A stretch of DNA of 64,000 nt from Sediminibacterium sp964460235 (GTDB taxonomy: Bacteria > Bacteroidota > Bacteroidia > Chitinophagales > Chitinophagaceae): positions 186,001 through 250,000 of the forward strand of contig CAYWPM010000004.1 of assembly GCA_964460235.1 (NCBI GenBank), in the 5' to 3' direction. Position 1 is the first letter of the stretch, and each line of letters starts with the position of its first letter. The notes under the pieces were generated by a model. The model was not told the origin of the DNA. It did not search any database and saw nothing but the letters and a program-made list of their open reading frames with translations. Positions 8,019-16,145 of this stretch are shown piece after piece. A program made the position numbers and the translations under genes.

Positions 8019-9122
8019 ATGGCAAAAAGCGTTTTTCGCCGTGCAACCAAAACAGTGTTTATCGCAGTCAATGTGGTGATCTCATTACTGTTCGCGGTGG
8101 CCTGCCTGTTGCCTTACATCAACCCGGCCCGCTGGTGGCTCAGCGGTTTTACGGGCCTGACCGTTCCCTACCTGTTACTGGCATTGGTGTTTTTTGTGAT
8201 CTTCTGGTTGTTGGCAAAACCCGCCATGGTCTGGTTGCCACTGATCACATTGGCTGTGGGCTGGCAACAGATCAGTGTGGTCTTTGCCTGGCATCCCGGT
8301 TCCGGCTTCAGTAAGCGGAAGCCCGCCAATACCATGCGTATTGTTGACTGGAACATACAAAGTTTCAATGGCCTTTCTGCCAATAAGGAGATCAGGAAAC
8401 TGGTCCCTTCGGAAGTGGCCGGAAGCATCCATAAGGTGAATCCGGATGTGATCTGCCTGCAGGAGTTCAACAATGCGGCCAATGCGGACAATATCGCGCT
8501 GTTTTCGCAGGAATACCGGTATCATTATTTTTCGAGGGATTACCAACGCAGCAACAGCGGCTATCAATCGGGCTGTATCATCTTCTCCCGTTACCCGATC
8601 GTTGATTCGGGCCGGATCCCGTACCCGGTTGCGGAGAGCCTGATCTATGCCGATATCAAAAAAGGTGATGATACCATCCGGGTGTACACGACGCACCTGC
8701 AATCGTTCAAGTTCAAAAAAGCGGATTACTCCGATATCGAGAAGATACGCGAGCAGGATGCAGAGAGCCTTTCAGCATCTAAAAGTATTATCCGGAAAAT
8801 GAAACTGGCATTCAACCGCCGGGCCGTACAGGCCAATATTGTCAGGGAAGCCATTGACCAGTCACCGTATCCTTCCGTTATCTGCGGCGATTTCAACGAT
8901 GTACCCAATTCATACGCCTATTTCCGGATCAGGGGAGAGAGGCAGGATGCATTTCTGAAAAGGGGTTTTGCGGTAGGCCGTACGTTCATTTCGCTGGCAC
9001 CTACCCTGCGGATCGACTATATTCTGCCCGACCGGAATTTTGAAGTAAAACAGTTTGATATGGTGGATGAGGACCTGAGCGACCATATTATGCTGGTATC
9101 TGACCTTCTTTTGAAAAAATGA
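8019..9122 (+). CDS. Membrane-anchored endonuclease/exonuclease/phosphatase family protein
   Basis: The 367-residue protein has about three N-terminal membrane segments (residues 12-95) and then an EEP domain. Family motifs are RIVDWNIQSF near 108, the metal-binding CLQEFN near 148, YTTHLQSF near 225, CGDFNDVPNS near 290 and the final SDHIMLVSDLLL. The domain should face the periplasm or the cytoplasm next to the membrane; its substrate (nucleic acid, phospholipid or phosphodiester) is not predictable. It ends 17 bases before the cysS leader peptide. Confidence 0.88.
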   Translation: MAKSVFRRATKTVFIAVNVVISLLFAVACLLPYINPARWWLSGFTGLTVPYLLLALVFFVIFWLLAKPAMVWLPLITLAVGWQQISVVFAWHPGSGFSKRKPANTMRIVDWNIQSFNGLSANKEIRKLVPSEVAGSIHKVNPDVICLQEFNNAANADNIALFSQEYRYHYFSRDYQRSNSGYQSGCIIFSRYPIVDSGRIPYPVAESLIYADIKKGDDTIRVYTTHLQSFKFKKADYSDIEKIREQDAESLSASKSIIRKMKLAFNRRAVQANIVREAIDQSPYPSVICGDFNDVPNSYAYFRIRGERQDAFLKRGFAVGRTFISLAPTLRIDYILPDRNFEVKQFDMVDEDLSDHIMLVSDLLLKK

Positions 9123-9124
9123 AA

Positions 9125-9132
9125 TATCTTCG
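9125..9132 (+). promoter_or_regulatory. -7-like box before the cysS leader peptide
   Basis: TATCTTCG is the same variant box seen before pheS and the epimerase gene. It ends 7 bases before the leader ATG at 9140. No good -33 TTG lies at the normal spacing. Confidence 0.4.
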
Positions 9133-9139
9133 CAACGCA

Positions 9140-9184
9140 ATGAACTACCCACACAGATATTGCTGTTGTTTCTGCTGCTGCTGA
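9140..9184 (+). CDS. Cysteine-rich leader peptide upstream of cysS
   Basis: A 14-codon frame reads MNYPHRYCCCFCCC followed by TGA. Six of 14 residues, all in the last seven positions, are Cys. It lies 74 bases before the start of cysteinyl-tRNA synthetase, behind a promoter-like box, in the place expected for an attenuation leader: ribosomes would stall on the Cys run when Cys-tRNA is short. After it, TTCCC (9192-9196) can pair with GGGAA (9205-9209), while CCGG (9203-9206) can pair with CCGG (9214-9217); the two pairings exclude each other. Translation of the peptide is an inference, and part of the run is a CTG repeat that could be chance. Confidence 0.45.
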   Translation: MNYPHRYCCCFCCC

Positions 9185-9258
9185 TGCAGTGTTCCCTGTT
9201 TGCCGGGAAGATACCGGTTTGTTTCAACTGATTGATGTAAAAGTAACCGCCATAAAAG

Positions 9259-10764
9259 ATGCCACTTAAAGTATACAATTCGCTTACCCGCCAGAAAGAA
9301 GAGTTTGTTCCCATCAATGCGCCTTATGTTGGCATGTATGTCTGCGGTCCGACCGTTAGCGGCGAGAGCCACCTGGGGCATGCAAGACCTTATGTAACAT
9401 TCGATGTACTGTACCGCTACCTCATGCACAATGGGTATAAGGTTCGCTACGTACGCAACCTTACCGATGCGGGGCATTTTGAAGAGGAGGGGCGTGAAGC
9501 GGAAGATAAGATCAGCAAAAAAGCGATACTCGAGAAACTGGAGCCGATGGAGCTGGTGCAGAAATACACCAACCTGTATCATTGGGCCATGGACAGGCTG
9601 AATAACCTGCCCCCCAGTATCGAACCTACTGCTACCGGCCACATCATAGAACAGATAGAAATGATCAAGAAACTGATTGCAGACGGGTATGCCTATGAGG
9701 TAAACGGATCGGTCTATTTTGATGTGGAGAAATACAATACGGATTATTCCCAAAAAGGACAGCCCTATGGCATCCTCAGCGGACGCGTATTGGAAGAACA
9801 GATCGAAAGCACCCGTGAGCTGGATAATCAGGACGAAAAAAGGAACAAGAGTGATTTTGCCCTCTGGAAAAAAGCGCCCCCGGAACACATCATGCGCTGG
9901 CAAAGCCCCTGGGGCGAAGGTTTCCCGGGCTGGCATATCGAGTGCTCAGCCATGGCCACCAAATACCTGGGCGAAGAGTTCGATATCCATGGAGGTGGCA
10001 TGGACCTGCAGTTCCCACATCATGAGTGTGAGATCGCACAGAGTACCGTATGCAATCATAAAATGCCTGCCCGTTACTGGATGCACAATAACATGATCAC
10101 CATCAATGGCAGGAAGATGGGGAAGAGCTACAACAACGTCATCAAGCTGAGTGAGCTGTTCAGTGGCGGACACCCGTTGCTGGAACAGCCATATCATCCC
10201 ATGACCATCCGCTTCTTTATCCTGCAAAGCCATTACCGGGGCACACTCGATTTCAGTAATGAAGCCCTGCAGGCATCCGAAAAAGCGCTGAAACGTCTGA
10301 TGGAATCTTTTGAATGGCTGAGCCAGTGGCCGGTACCCAATAACCAGCAGGCTGCCGATCAGTCACTGGACGCGAAAGTGCAAAAACTGGTAAGTGAATT
10401 CGAACAGTTCATGGATGATGATCTGAACACGGCCAAAGTGCTTGCCAATATGTTCGAACTGGTATCGGTGATCAACTCCATCAAGGACAAACATATTCCG
10501 GCCAATGCCTTATCGGTCGGTACCATGGATACGCTGAAGCAACAGCTGAAACTGTTCGTAGAAGATATTTTTGGCCTGAAACAGGAACGTGCTGGTGATG
10601 ACGGCAAGTTGGATGGGGTGTTGCAGCTCCTGATCGATATCCGCAAAGATGCCAAGAGCCGTAAGGACTTTGTTACCAGTGACAAGATCCGCAATGAACT
10701 GGCCGCACTCGGCGTACAACTAAAAGATGAGAAAGACGGTGGCGTAAGTTATACCATCGCCTGA
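9259..10764 (+). CDS. cysS: Cysteinyl-tRNA synthetase
   Basis: This class I enzyme charges tRNA-Cys in the cytoplasm. The N-terminal CGPTVSGESHLGHARP contains the zinc-binding Cys and the HIGH-type motif. The second zinc site is in HIECSAMA and PHHECEIAQS (about residues 227-258). The KMSKS-type loop is KMGKS near 284. The C-terminal half has the DALR-type anticodon-binding helices. Its 501 residues fit the bacterial enzyme. The 5' region carries a Cys-rich leader frame, suggesting control by Cys-tRNA supply. Confidence 0.97.
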   Translation: MPLKVYNSLTRQKEEFVPINAPYVGMYVCGPTVSGESHLGHARPYVTFDVLYRYLMHNGYKVRYVRNLTDAGHFEEEGREAEDKISKKAILEKLEPMELVQKYTNLYHWAMDRLNNLPPSIEPTATGHIIEQIEMIKKLIADGYAYEVNGSVYFDVEKYNTDYSQKGQPYGILSGRVLEEQIESTRELDNQDEKRNKSDFALWKKAPPEHIMRWQSPWGEGFPGWHIECSAMATKYLGEEFDIHGGGMDLQFPHHECEIAQSTVCNHKMPARYWMHNNMITINGRKMGKSYNNVIKLSELFSGGHPLLEQPYHPMTIRFFILQSHYRGTLDFSNEALQASEKALKRLMESFEWLSQWPVPNNQQAADQSLDAKVQKLVSEFEQFMDDDLNTAKVLANMFELVSVINSIKDKHIPANALSVGTMDTLKQQLKLFVEDIFGLKQERAGDDGKLDGVLQLLIDIRKDAKSRKDFVTSDKIRNELAALGVQLKDEKDGGVSYTIA

Positions 10765-10786
10765 CGGCAAGGCTTTGATCGTAACA

Positions 10787-11179
10787 TCAATGATTGCAAT
10801 CGTCTGAATGCGCGTGATTGTGTATCAGGCACATCCGGTGATTCTGTATATGGGCTGCCACAATGCAGATCACAGCCGGCACCAGGAACCAGTTACGCCA
10901 TTCATGCCAGGTCATCTTAGCCAGTAAACAGGCAATTCCCACCGAAAAAAGGATAAAGGGCAACCAGCTATGGTGGTGTTTTCTGAACCCATGATATAAG
11001 GAGTAGGTTCCTACCAGGAAAGCGATCCCGATCATCAGGTATTCAAACCACACATTTTCAATGATGTTGATCCCAAACAGCGGTAAGCTGGTCAGGAATA
11101 GGGGCAGCAGCGCACAATGAATGGCGCAGGCCAGTGAAGTAACGATCCCCATAGCATCCCAGTCAATCTTTAATCGCAT
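10787..11179 (-). CDS. MerC-domain small membrane protein
   Basis: About 130 residues with four membrane segments. The CAIHCALLPL motif near the start of helix 1 is the paired-Cys metal motif of MerC transporters. The tail HNHAHSDDCNH is rich in possible metal ligands. The frame is open from 11239, but a complete promoter (TTG-N19-TACCTTTG) lies in that extension, so ATG 11179 is the start and the mRNA should be leaderless. It is divergent from the SCO and Fur genes. MerC proteins move mercury or other soft metals; zinc or copper is more likely here (inference). Confidence 0.82.
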   Translation of the reverse strand: MRLKIDWDAMGIVTSLACAIHCALLPLFLTSLPLFGINIIENVWFEYLMIGIAFLVGTYSLYHGFRKHHHSWLPFILFSVGIACLLAKMTWHEWRNWFLVPAVICIVAAHIQNHRMCLIHNHAHSDDCNH

Positions 11180-11184
11180 GACTG

Positions 11185-11214
11185 CAAAGGTATGACAATG
11201 CAACAGTGTTGCAA
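11185..11214 (-). promoter_or_regulatory. Promoter of the MerC gene
   Basis: On the minus strand TTG (11214-11212), 19 bases, then TACCTTTG (11192-11185) fit the Bacteroidota consensus exactly. The box ends 5 bases before ATG 11179, predicting a leaderless transcript. Confidence 0.75.
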
Positions 11215-11290
11215 AATATTTGTTACACTCTTCCGCCACTCCCCGGCATAAGCAGAATGAGGTGTAACTTTACGGCCAATCTAGTATATT

Positions 11291-11950
11291 ATGAATAAGA
11301 AACTCCTGGGTTATCTCCTATTTTTTGTGGTATTGGTATTGGGTTTTTATTATTTCCTCTTCAAGGGCACCGATAAGTGGAAGACCAAACTGGCCGTGAT
11401 CAGTTACGTAAAACCTTTTCATTTTACCAACCAGGACGGTCTGCCGTTCACCGACAAGGATATGCTGGGTAAGGTAAGCGTGGTGGAATACTTCTTTACC
11501 AACTGCAAGGGCATTTGTCCCAAGATGAACAACAATATGAAAAAGGTATTTGAACAGTTCAAAAATGAACCTGATTTCATGATCGTTGCGCATACCTGTG
11601 ATCCCGACCGTGATTCTGCCCAACGCTTGAAAGTATATGCAGACTCGATGAAGATCGATAACCGGAAATGGGTGATGCTTACCGGCCGTAAAGACAGCCT
11701 GTACCAACAGGCCCGCAGTTCTTACCTGCTGGATGATCCGAAGAATAATGTAGAGAAGATAGAGGACCAGTTCATCCATACGCAGTTCTTTGCACTGGTT
11801 GACAGGGACGGGAAAGTTCGTGGACAGATCTATGATGGATTGAAGCAACCCGAACTGGACCGGCTTAGCAAAGACATCCGATCATTGCTGGAGGAGAAAT
11901 CCGGTACTGCCAATTTCGTGAACGGGTTGTTCAATACCAACCCCAAATAA
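11291..11950 (+). CDS. SCO1/SenC family protein
   Basis: A single N-terminal membrane anchor (residues 5-24) is followed by a thioredoxin-like domain outside the cytoplasm. The copper motif C-x3-C is in TNCKGICPKM (Cys 72 and 76) and the conserved His in FIHTQFFALVDRDG near 163. SCO proteins deliver copper to cytochrome oxidase or act as thiol reductases. It lies 5 bases before a Fur-family regulator and divergent from a MerC gene, a metal-handling neighbourhood. Confidence 0.92.
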   Translation: MNKKLLGYLLFFVVLVLGFYYFLFKGTDKWKTKLAVISYVKPFHFTNQDGLPFTDKDMLGKVSVVEYFFTNCKGICPKMNNNMKKVFEQFKNEPDFMIVAHTCDPDRDSAQRLKVYADSMKIDNRKWVMLTGRKDSLYQQARSSYLLDDPKNNVEKIEDQFIHTQFFALVDRDGKVRGQIYDGLKQPELDRLSKDIRSLLEEKSGTANFVNGLFNTNPK

Positions 11951-11955
11951 TTTGA

Positions 11956-12375
11956 ATGATGTACAGTATTGTTGAGACCCTGAAGAAAAACCAGCTGAGC
12001 ATTACAGACAGCCGGAAAAAGATACTGGAGCTTTTTGTTAAGTCAAAAGGCGCATTGGCGCATGCTGATATAGAACACGAGAGTGGTGCAGAATTCGACC
12101 GGGTTACTATTTACAGGACCCTGCAGACCTTTGTGGAAAAAGGCATCATTCATACCATTCCTACCGCAGACAACTCTGTTCGTTACGCTTTGTGCAAAGA
12201 TGCCTGCGCCGGTGGTCATCATCACGATGACCATGTACACTTCATGTGCGATGATTGCGGTACTACCTACTGCCTGGATAATATCAGCGTACCCAAACTC
12301 AGCCTGCCCGACGGCTTTACCATTTCACAGACCGATGTGGTGGTGAGCGGCAAATGCAGGAAATGTCATTCGTGA
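11956..12375 (+). CDS. Fur-family transcriptional repressor
   Basis: The 139-residue protein has an N-terminal winged helix (about residues 8-75, with ITDSRKKILELF and FDRVTIYRTLQTFVEKGII) and a C-terminal metal and dimer domain with GGHHHDDHVHFMCDDCG and the closing CRKC pair, which form the structural Cys4 zinc site. The His-rich stretch suggests Zur- or Fur-type sensing; the metal cannot be told. It overlaps nothing and follows the SCO gene by 5 bases, so the two are one unit. Its stop codon lies at the edge of a long inverted repeat. ATG 11959 is an alternative start. Confidence 0.9.
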   Translation: MMYSIVETLKKNQLSITDSRKKILELFVKSKGALAHADIEHESGAEFDRVTIYRTLQTFVEKGIIHTIPTADNSVRYALCKDACAGGHHHDDHVHFMCDDCGTTYCLDNISVPKLSLPDGFTISQTDVVVSGKCRKCHS

Positions 12376-12505
12376 GTCGTGAATCGTCAGTGGTGAGTAG
12401 TGAATAGGTAATGGTAAAGATTGTTGAGGCGTTCACCACCCATGCCACCTTCTCCCTACTGACAACTCACCACTCCCGACTGACGAATGACGATCCACGA
12501 CTCAC
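12372..12505. repeat. Long degenerate inverted repeat, GTGAGTCGTGA family (copy A)
   Basis: The left arm (about 12372-12416) is built from words such as GTGAGTCGTG and GTGGTGAGTAG. The right arm (about 12456-12505) is its imperfect complement and ends CACGACTCAC (12496-12505). The left arm overlaps the Fur stop codon and the right arm ends just before the -33 box of the next gene. Related arrays lie at 19010, 22036 and 54247. Confidence 0.8.
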
Positions 12506-12507
12506 CA

Positions 12508-12537
12508 TTGCCATTGTCCAATCACCCCTTATCTTCG
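12508..12537 (+). promoter_or_regulatory. Promoter of the epimerase gene
   Basis: TTG (12508-12510), 19 bases, TATCTTCG (12530-12537): a good Bacteroidota promoter with one mismatch in the -7 box. The start codon is 15 bases on, and the upstream ATG at 12487 is excluded because it lies before the promoter. Confidence 0.6.
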
Positions 12538-12552
12538 CATAAACAGCTTTCT

Positions 12553-13527
12553 ATGATTTTTATCACCGGCGCTAGTGGTTTGGTAGGTTCTCACCTGGTA
12601 AAGCAGTTAGTGAACGAGGGTAAAAAAATCAGGGCAATGTACCGCAGTTCCATACCCCTTATTGAAGGGGCCCAGGGAGTTGATTGGGTACAGGGAGATA
12701 TACTGGATGTGGTCTCCCTGGAAGAAGCCATGCAAGGGGTGGACGAAGTATACCACTGCGCTGCCGTTGTCTCCTTCAATCCCGCAAAAAAACACCTGTT
12801 ACACAAAAACAATATAGACGGCACAGCCAATGTGGTAAATGCCTGCCTGGATGCCGGCATACGCAAGCTGGTCTTCGTGAGCTCTGTGGCCGCACTGGGA
12901 CGGATACGCCAGGATAAACCCATTGATGAGACCATGAACTGGTCTGAAGAGACCAGCAACAGCGAATACGGCAAGACCAAATACCTGGCCGAAATGGAAG
13001 TGTGGCGGGGTATTGGCGAAGGCCTGAATGCGGTGATCGTTAACCCGGTCATCATACTGGGTGCGGGCGACTGGGAAAAGGGGTCATCAGAGATCTTTAA
13101 ATCGGCGTATGACGAGTTTCCCTGGTATACAGAGGGTACCGGAGGTTTTGTGGATGTGGCCGATGTGGTGAAAGCCATGATCCTGCTGATGCAGAGCGAT
13201 GTGCAGGCGGAACGTTTTATCCTTTGCGCCGATAACCTGCCTTACCGGGAAGTGTTTACACAGATCGCCCAAAATTTTGGGAAACGTCCGCCACACAGGA
13301 AAGTAACGCCACTGCTGGCAGCGATTGTATGGAGACTGGAAGCCATCAAAGCAAAGTTTACCGGTAAAGATCCGCTGCTTACCAAAGAAACGGCACATAC
13401 GGCTGCTGCCAAAGTTCAATTCAATAACAGCAAATTACTACAGCAGTTCCCTGAATTCGCTTATACACCTGTTGCGGACTCCATCAAACGCATCTGCGGA
13501 GAGTTGAAGCGGATACATGGCGTATAG
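12553..13527 (+). CDS. NAD(P)-dependent epimerase/dehydratase (extended SDR)
   Basis: 324 residues with an N-terminal Rossmann fold (MIFITGASGLVGSHLVKQL, the GxxGxxG motif), a DVYHCAA-type strand (DEVYHCAAVVSF) and the catalytic YxxxK in SEYGKTKYLAE. Proteins like this act on nucleotide sugars, sterols or dihydroflavonol-like substrates; nothing here shows which. The start is ATG 12553, since the longer frame from 12487 runs through the promoter. It is a single gene, convergent with the LpxD-like gene. Confidence 0.88.
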   Translation: MIFITGASGLVGSHLVKQLVNEGKKIRAMYRSSIPLIEGAQGVDWVQGDILDVVSLEEAMQGVDEVYHCAAVVSFNPAKKHLLHKNNIDGTANVVNACLDAGIRKLVFVSSVAALGRIRQDKPIDETMNWSEETSNSEYGKTKYLAEMEVWRGIGEGLNAVIVNPVIILGAGDWEKGSSEIFKSAYDEFPWYTEGTGGFVDVADVVKAMILLMQSDVQAERFILCADNLPYREVFTQIAQNFGKRPPHRKVTPLLAAIVWRLEAIKAKFTGKDPLLTKETAHTAAAKVQFNNSKLLQQFPEFAYTPVADSIKRICGELKRIHGV

Positions 13528-13560
13528 TTATAGTCTGGCCACACGCGGATAAGTGGCCTT

Positions 13561-14508
13561 TTATTTTTCCATCACTTTTTTCCATAACTCGGGGATCCGT
13601 TTGATCCATACCAGTTCCCTTCTTTTAAGTGATGCATCTTCTGCCGGATAACCGAAATAGGTCTTACCACCTTCCAGCGAAGAAGGAACACCACTTTGGG
13701 CCAACACAACGGCATTGGCGCCGATGGTGAGGGTCTTACTTACGCCTACCTGCCCCCAGAGGGTGACCCCATCCTCAATAATGGTTCCTCCGGCAATGCC
13801 TACCTGTGCGGCAAACAGGCAGTTCTTACCTACGGTGGTATCGTGTCCGATATGGACCATATTGTCCATTTTGGTTCCGGCACCGATACGGGTCTCGGCG
13901 GTCACACCCCGGTCGATGGTGCAGCCGGCACCGATCTCTACCTGGTCTTCGATCACTACGTTGCCGCAGCTCTGCATGCGTTTATACCATACGGCCCGAT
14001 CTTTTTTGGTATTGTAGTAAAAGGCATCACTTCCGATAACGCTGCCTGCCTGTATCACCACATTATTTCCGATCACGGTATGGTCAAGCAAAGAAACATT
14101 GGGATGTATCACACAGTTCTCACCTATGACCACCTGGCGGCCGATGAAAACATTGGGCATGATCACCGTGCCCTTGCCGATGACCACATCATCACTGATG
14201 GATTGTTTCGCCGGAGTGAACGGACGGAAATGATCGACAATTTTTAGATACGCTTCAAATGGGTCCTTTACCACGAAAATGGTTTTGCCATCGGGTATCT
14301 GTACGTCTTTGGTGTTGATGATGATACAGCTTGCAGCACTTTGTAAACAGGTATCGTAATATTTCGGATGGTCAACAAATACCAGGTCGCCCGCTTCTAC
14401 TTTGTGAATTTCATTGATGCCCAATGCCTGTGCAGCAAGATTGCCTGCTGCTTCTGCACCGATGAGATCGGCGAGCCATGCTACGGAAACGGGTGCGGGA
14501 AACTTCAT
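13561..14508 (-). CDS. LpxD-like UDP-3-O-acylglucosamine N-acyltransferase
   Basis: 315 residues: an N-terminal uridine-binding-like region (about 1-100) and a left-handed beta-helix of hexapeptide repeats (about 105-275), with the likely catalytic His in MDNMVHIGHDTTVG. LpxD adds the N-linked acyl chain in lipid A synthesis. The protein is a little shorter than typical LpxD and is not beside lpxA, lpxB or lpxC, so it may be the second LpxD-like paralogue seen in Bacteroidota rather than the housekeeping enzyme (inference). Start ATG 14508, with a -7 box upstream. Confidence 0.85.
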   Translation of the reverse strand: MKFPAPVSVAWLADLIGAEAAGNLAAQALGINEIHKVEAGDLVFVDHPKYYDTCLQSAASCIIINTKDVQIPDGKTIFVVKDPFEAYLKIVDHFRPFTPAKQSISDDVVIGKGTVIMPNVFIGRQVVIGENCVIHPNVSLLDHTVIGNNVVIQAGSVIGSDAFYYNTKKDRAVWYKRMQSCGNVVIEDQVEIGAGCTIDRGVTAETRIGAGTKMDNMVHIGHDTTVGKNCLFAAQVGIAGGTIIEDGVTLWGQVGVSKTLTIGANAVVLAQSGVPSSLEGGKTYFGYPAEDASLKRRELVWIKRIPELWKKVMEK

Positions 14509-14530
14509 AAAGATGTTTTTTGATAGGAAT

Positions 14531-14538
14531 CAAAGGTA
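14531..14538 (-). promoter_or_regulatory. -7 promoter box for the LpxD-like gene
   Basis: The minus strand reads TACCTTTG, a full consensus match, 22 bases before ATG 14508. No -33 TTG at normal distance was found. Confidence 0.5.
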
Positions 14539-14852
14539 ATATTCCTGGTTCAGCAGAAATTTTTTTTCGTGGCAAAACCCCGTTTTTCAGGCGTGTTCCC
14601 GGCAATGATCTTCTGAAAAAATGACCAGCCTGTTCCTGTGAATTTTTTTGTTGTCTTCTGAAACGCTTTGTTCATCAATGTTTCAGACGATCCTGTTTTT
14701 TAACAGATGATATGTGTGTGCAATAACACTGTTCAAAGAACAGCTCGTGATATACATCAATCGTTGATGCAATCCACATTTCCTGCCAAAATGTTAATAA
14801 AATTGTTTAAAAATTTTTTTGCTTTCGTTAAAAGTCTTTTTAATATTGTGTA

Positions 14853-14924
14853 GGGAAATTTATTTCCCGGTACTTACTAACCCATCCATATACAAAGTCT
14901 CGCTTCTGCGGGACTTTTGTTTTT
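14853..14924 (+). ncRNA. Candidate short leader or small RNA ending in a terminator-like hairpin
   Basis: A 6-bp hairpin (14853-14868) and a second hairpin, AAAGTC-t-CGC with GCG-g-GACTTT around loop TTCT (14894-14917), are followed by a T-rich tract to 14925. ATG 14927 of the rluE-like gene comes right after. It could be an attenuator for that gene or a roughly 70-base small RNA. Only structure and position support it. Confidence 0.4.
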
Positions 14925-14926
14925 GT

Positions 14927-15520
14927 ATGAATCGCTACTTTATCATCTACAAACCTTACCTGGTACTGTCACAATTTTCTGCGGAAGATGGAAAGAAAAC
15001 ACTCGCCGATTTTTTTGCTGTGCCCAAAGATGTGTATCCTGTGGGTAGACTGGATCATGACAGTGAAGGTTTGTTGCTGCTGACCAATGACAGATCTCTT
15101 AATCATCGGTTGCTTGATCCCAGGTTTGCCCACGAAAGAGAGTATTGGGTTCAGGTAGATGGTGCCATTACCGATGCCGCCCTCAGGGAAATGGAGAAGG
15201 GGGTTACGATCAATGTTGATGGTAAATTGTATCGAACGGCTTCCTGCAAAGCAACTTTATTTTCTAGTGACCCTAAAGTGCCCGACCGTCATCCGCCCAT
15301 CCGCTTCCGTAAAGAGATCCCGGCACCCTGGATCCGGATGATTTTGACAGAAGGTAAAAACAGGCAGGTGAGAAAGATGACGGCAAAAGCAGGATTCCCT
15401 ACTTTGCGCCTGATCCGTTACCGAATAGAGGGTCTTTCACTGGGTACCCTGCAGCCGGGTGATATGCTTGAACTCAGCCGGGAAGAAGTTTACCAACAAC
15501 TGTTCCATGACAGAAAATAA
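14927..15520 (+). CDS. rluE: RluE-type 23S rRNA pseudouridine synthase
   Basis: 197 residues in the RsuA/RluB/E/F group, without the S4 RNA-binding domain, as in RluE. Motif II GRLDHDSEGLLLLTND holds the catalytic Asp (near residue 42), and the later EGKNRQVRKM and RLIRYRIEGL motifs are clear. It would isomerise a uridine in 23S rRNA; the exact site is inferred from the RluE resemblance. The start is ATG 14927, because the frame from 14819 runs through the promoter and hairpin region. It overlaps the next gene by 14 bases. Confidence 0.85.
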   Translation: MNRYFIIYKPYLVLSQFSAEDGKKTLADFFAVPKDVYPVGRLDHDSEGLLLLTNDRSLNHRLLDPRFAHEREYWVQVDGAITDAALREMEKGVTINVDGKLYRTASCKATLFSSDPKVPDRHPPIRFRKEIPAPWIRMILTEGKNRQVRKMTAKAGFPTLRLIRYRIEGLSLGTLQPGDMLELSREEVYQQLFHDRK

Positions 15521-15971
15521 CCACCACCACAGTTCTGCTTACGAAATCAGTACCGACCAAAACAGGTTGCAGGTCGACCTGATTCACCAATATCTTTCAC
15601 AGGATTCCTATTGGGCTCAGGATATCCCGCTGGCGGTTGTGCAGCGTTCGTTGCAACATTCACTATGTTTCGGTGTCTATGGTCCGGACGGACAGGTTGG
15701 TTTTGCCCGTGTGATCACCGACAGGGCCACATTCGCCTACCTGGCAGATGTGTTCATTCTGCCCGGCCACAGGGGCAAAGGTTTGTCCAAACAACTCATG
15801 CAGGCCATTCACGAACATCCCGATCTCCAACAGCTTCGCCGCTGGGTGCTCTTTACGCGCGATGCCCACGGCTTGTACGCGCAGTTCGGCTGGACACCCA
15901 TACCGGAGGAGATGGTACCCAGGATGATGCAACTGCATAACCCGGAAGTCTACAGAAAGCGGAACGGATAA
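15507..15971 (+). CDS. GNAT-family N-acetyltransferase
   Basis: A 154-residue cytoplasmic acetyltransferase. The acetyl-CoA loop is in ADVFILPGHRGKGLSKQLM (about residues 80-98, R/Q-x-x-G-x-G/A type: HRGKGL). The N-terminus is His-rich by chance or for metal (NNHHHSS). The start ATG 15507 overlaps the end of the pseudouridine synthase, so the two are translationally linked. The substrate is unknown. Confidence 0.87.
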   Translation: MTENNHHHSSAYEISTDQNRLQVDLIHQYLSQDSYWAQDIPLAVVQRSLQHSLCFGVYGPDGQVGFARVITDRATFAYLADVFILPGHRGKGLSKQLMQAIHEHPDLQQLRRWVLFTRDAHGLYAQFGWTPIPEEMVPRMMQLHNPEVYRKRNG

Positions 15972-16118
15972 ACGGCAGGCCGTAATGAGCTCGCCTGTCC
16001 CCACTCTTCTCTTCAATGGGCGAATTGCTCCCTCATTCATCATTCCTCTGTTCCTTGTTCGTCTGTTCATCTGTTCCCCAGTTCCTCATCCCCCTGTTCT
16101 ATATTCCCCTCCTGCCCG

Positions 16119-16126
16119 TATCTTTG
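16119..16126 (+). promoter_or_regulatory. -7 promoter box for lysS
   Basis: TATCTTTG is a full consensus match, 19 bases before ATG 16146. The -33 region reads TTC rather than TTG at the expected place. Confidence 0.55.
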
Positions 16127-16145
16127 CTGCTTTCAAAAAGCAAGT

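Larger units (their letters stand above)
14509..14926. other. 418-base gap between divergent genes holding a candidate leader RNA
   Basis: The left part holds the -7 box of the LpxD-like gene (14531-14538) and AT-rich sequence with no gene seen. The right part holds a promoter-like TTTG...TAATATTG pair before 14853, a GGGAAA-ttta-TTTCCC hairpin (14853-14868) and a terminator-like hairpin (14894-14918) just before the pseudouridine synthase start. Confidence 0.5.

Noticed and set aside
9145..9936. A 263-codon open frame antisense to cysS
   Set aside because: cysS is certain on the other strand; the frame has no known fold and would read through the Cys leader region.
11180..11239. N-terminal extension of the MerC protein (MAEECNKYF...)
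   Set aside because: It contains the complete promoter, and MerC homology begins at MRLKIDWDAMG.
12372..12505. Possible CRISPR array in the word-like repeats
   Set aside because: The words are degenerate, lack constant spacing and unique spacers, and form one large inverted repeat; no cas genes are near.
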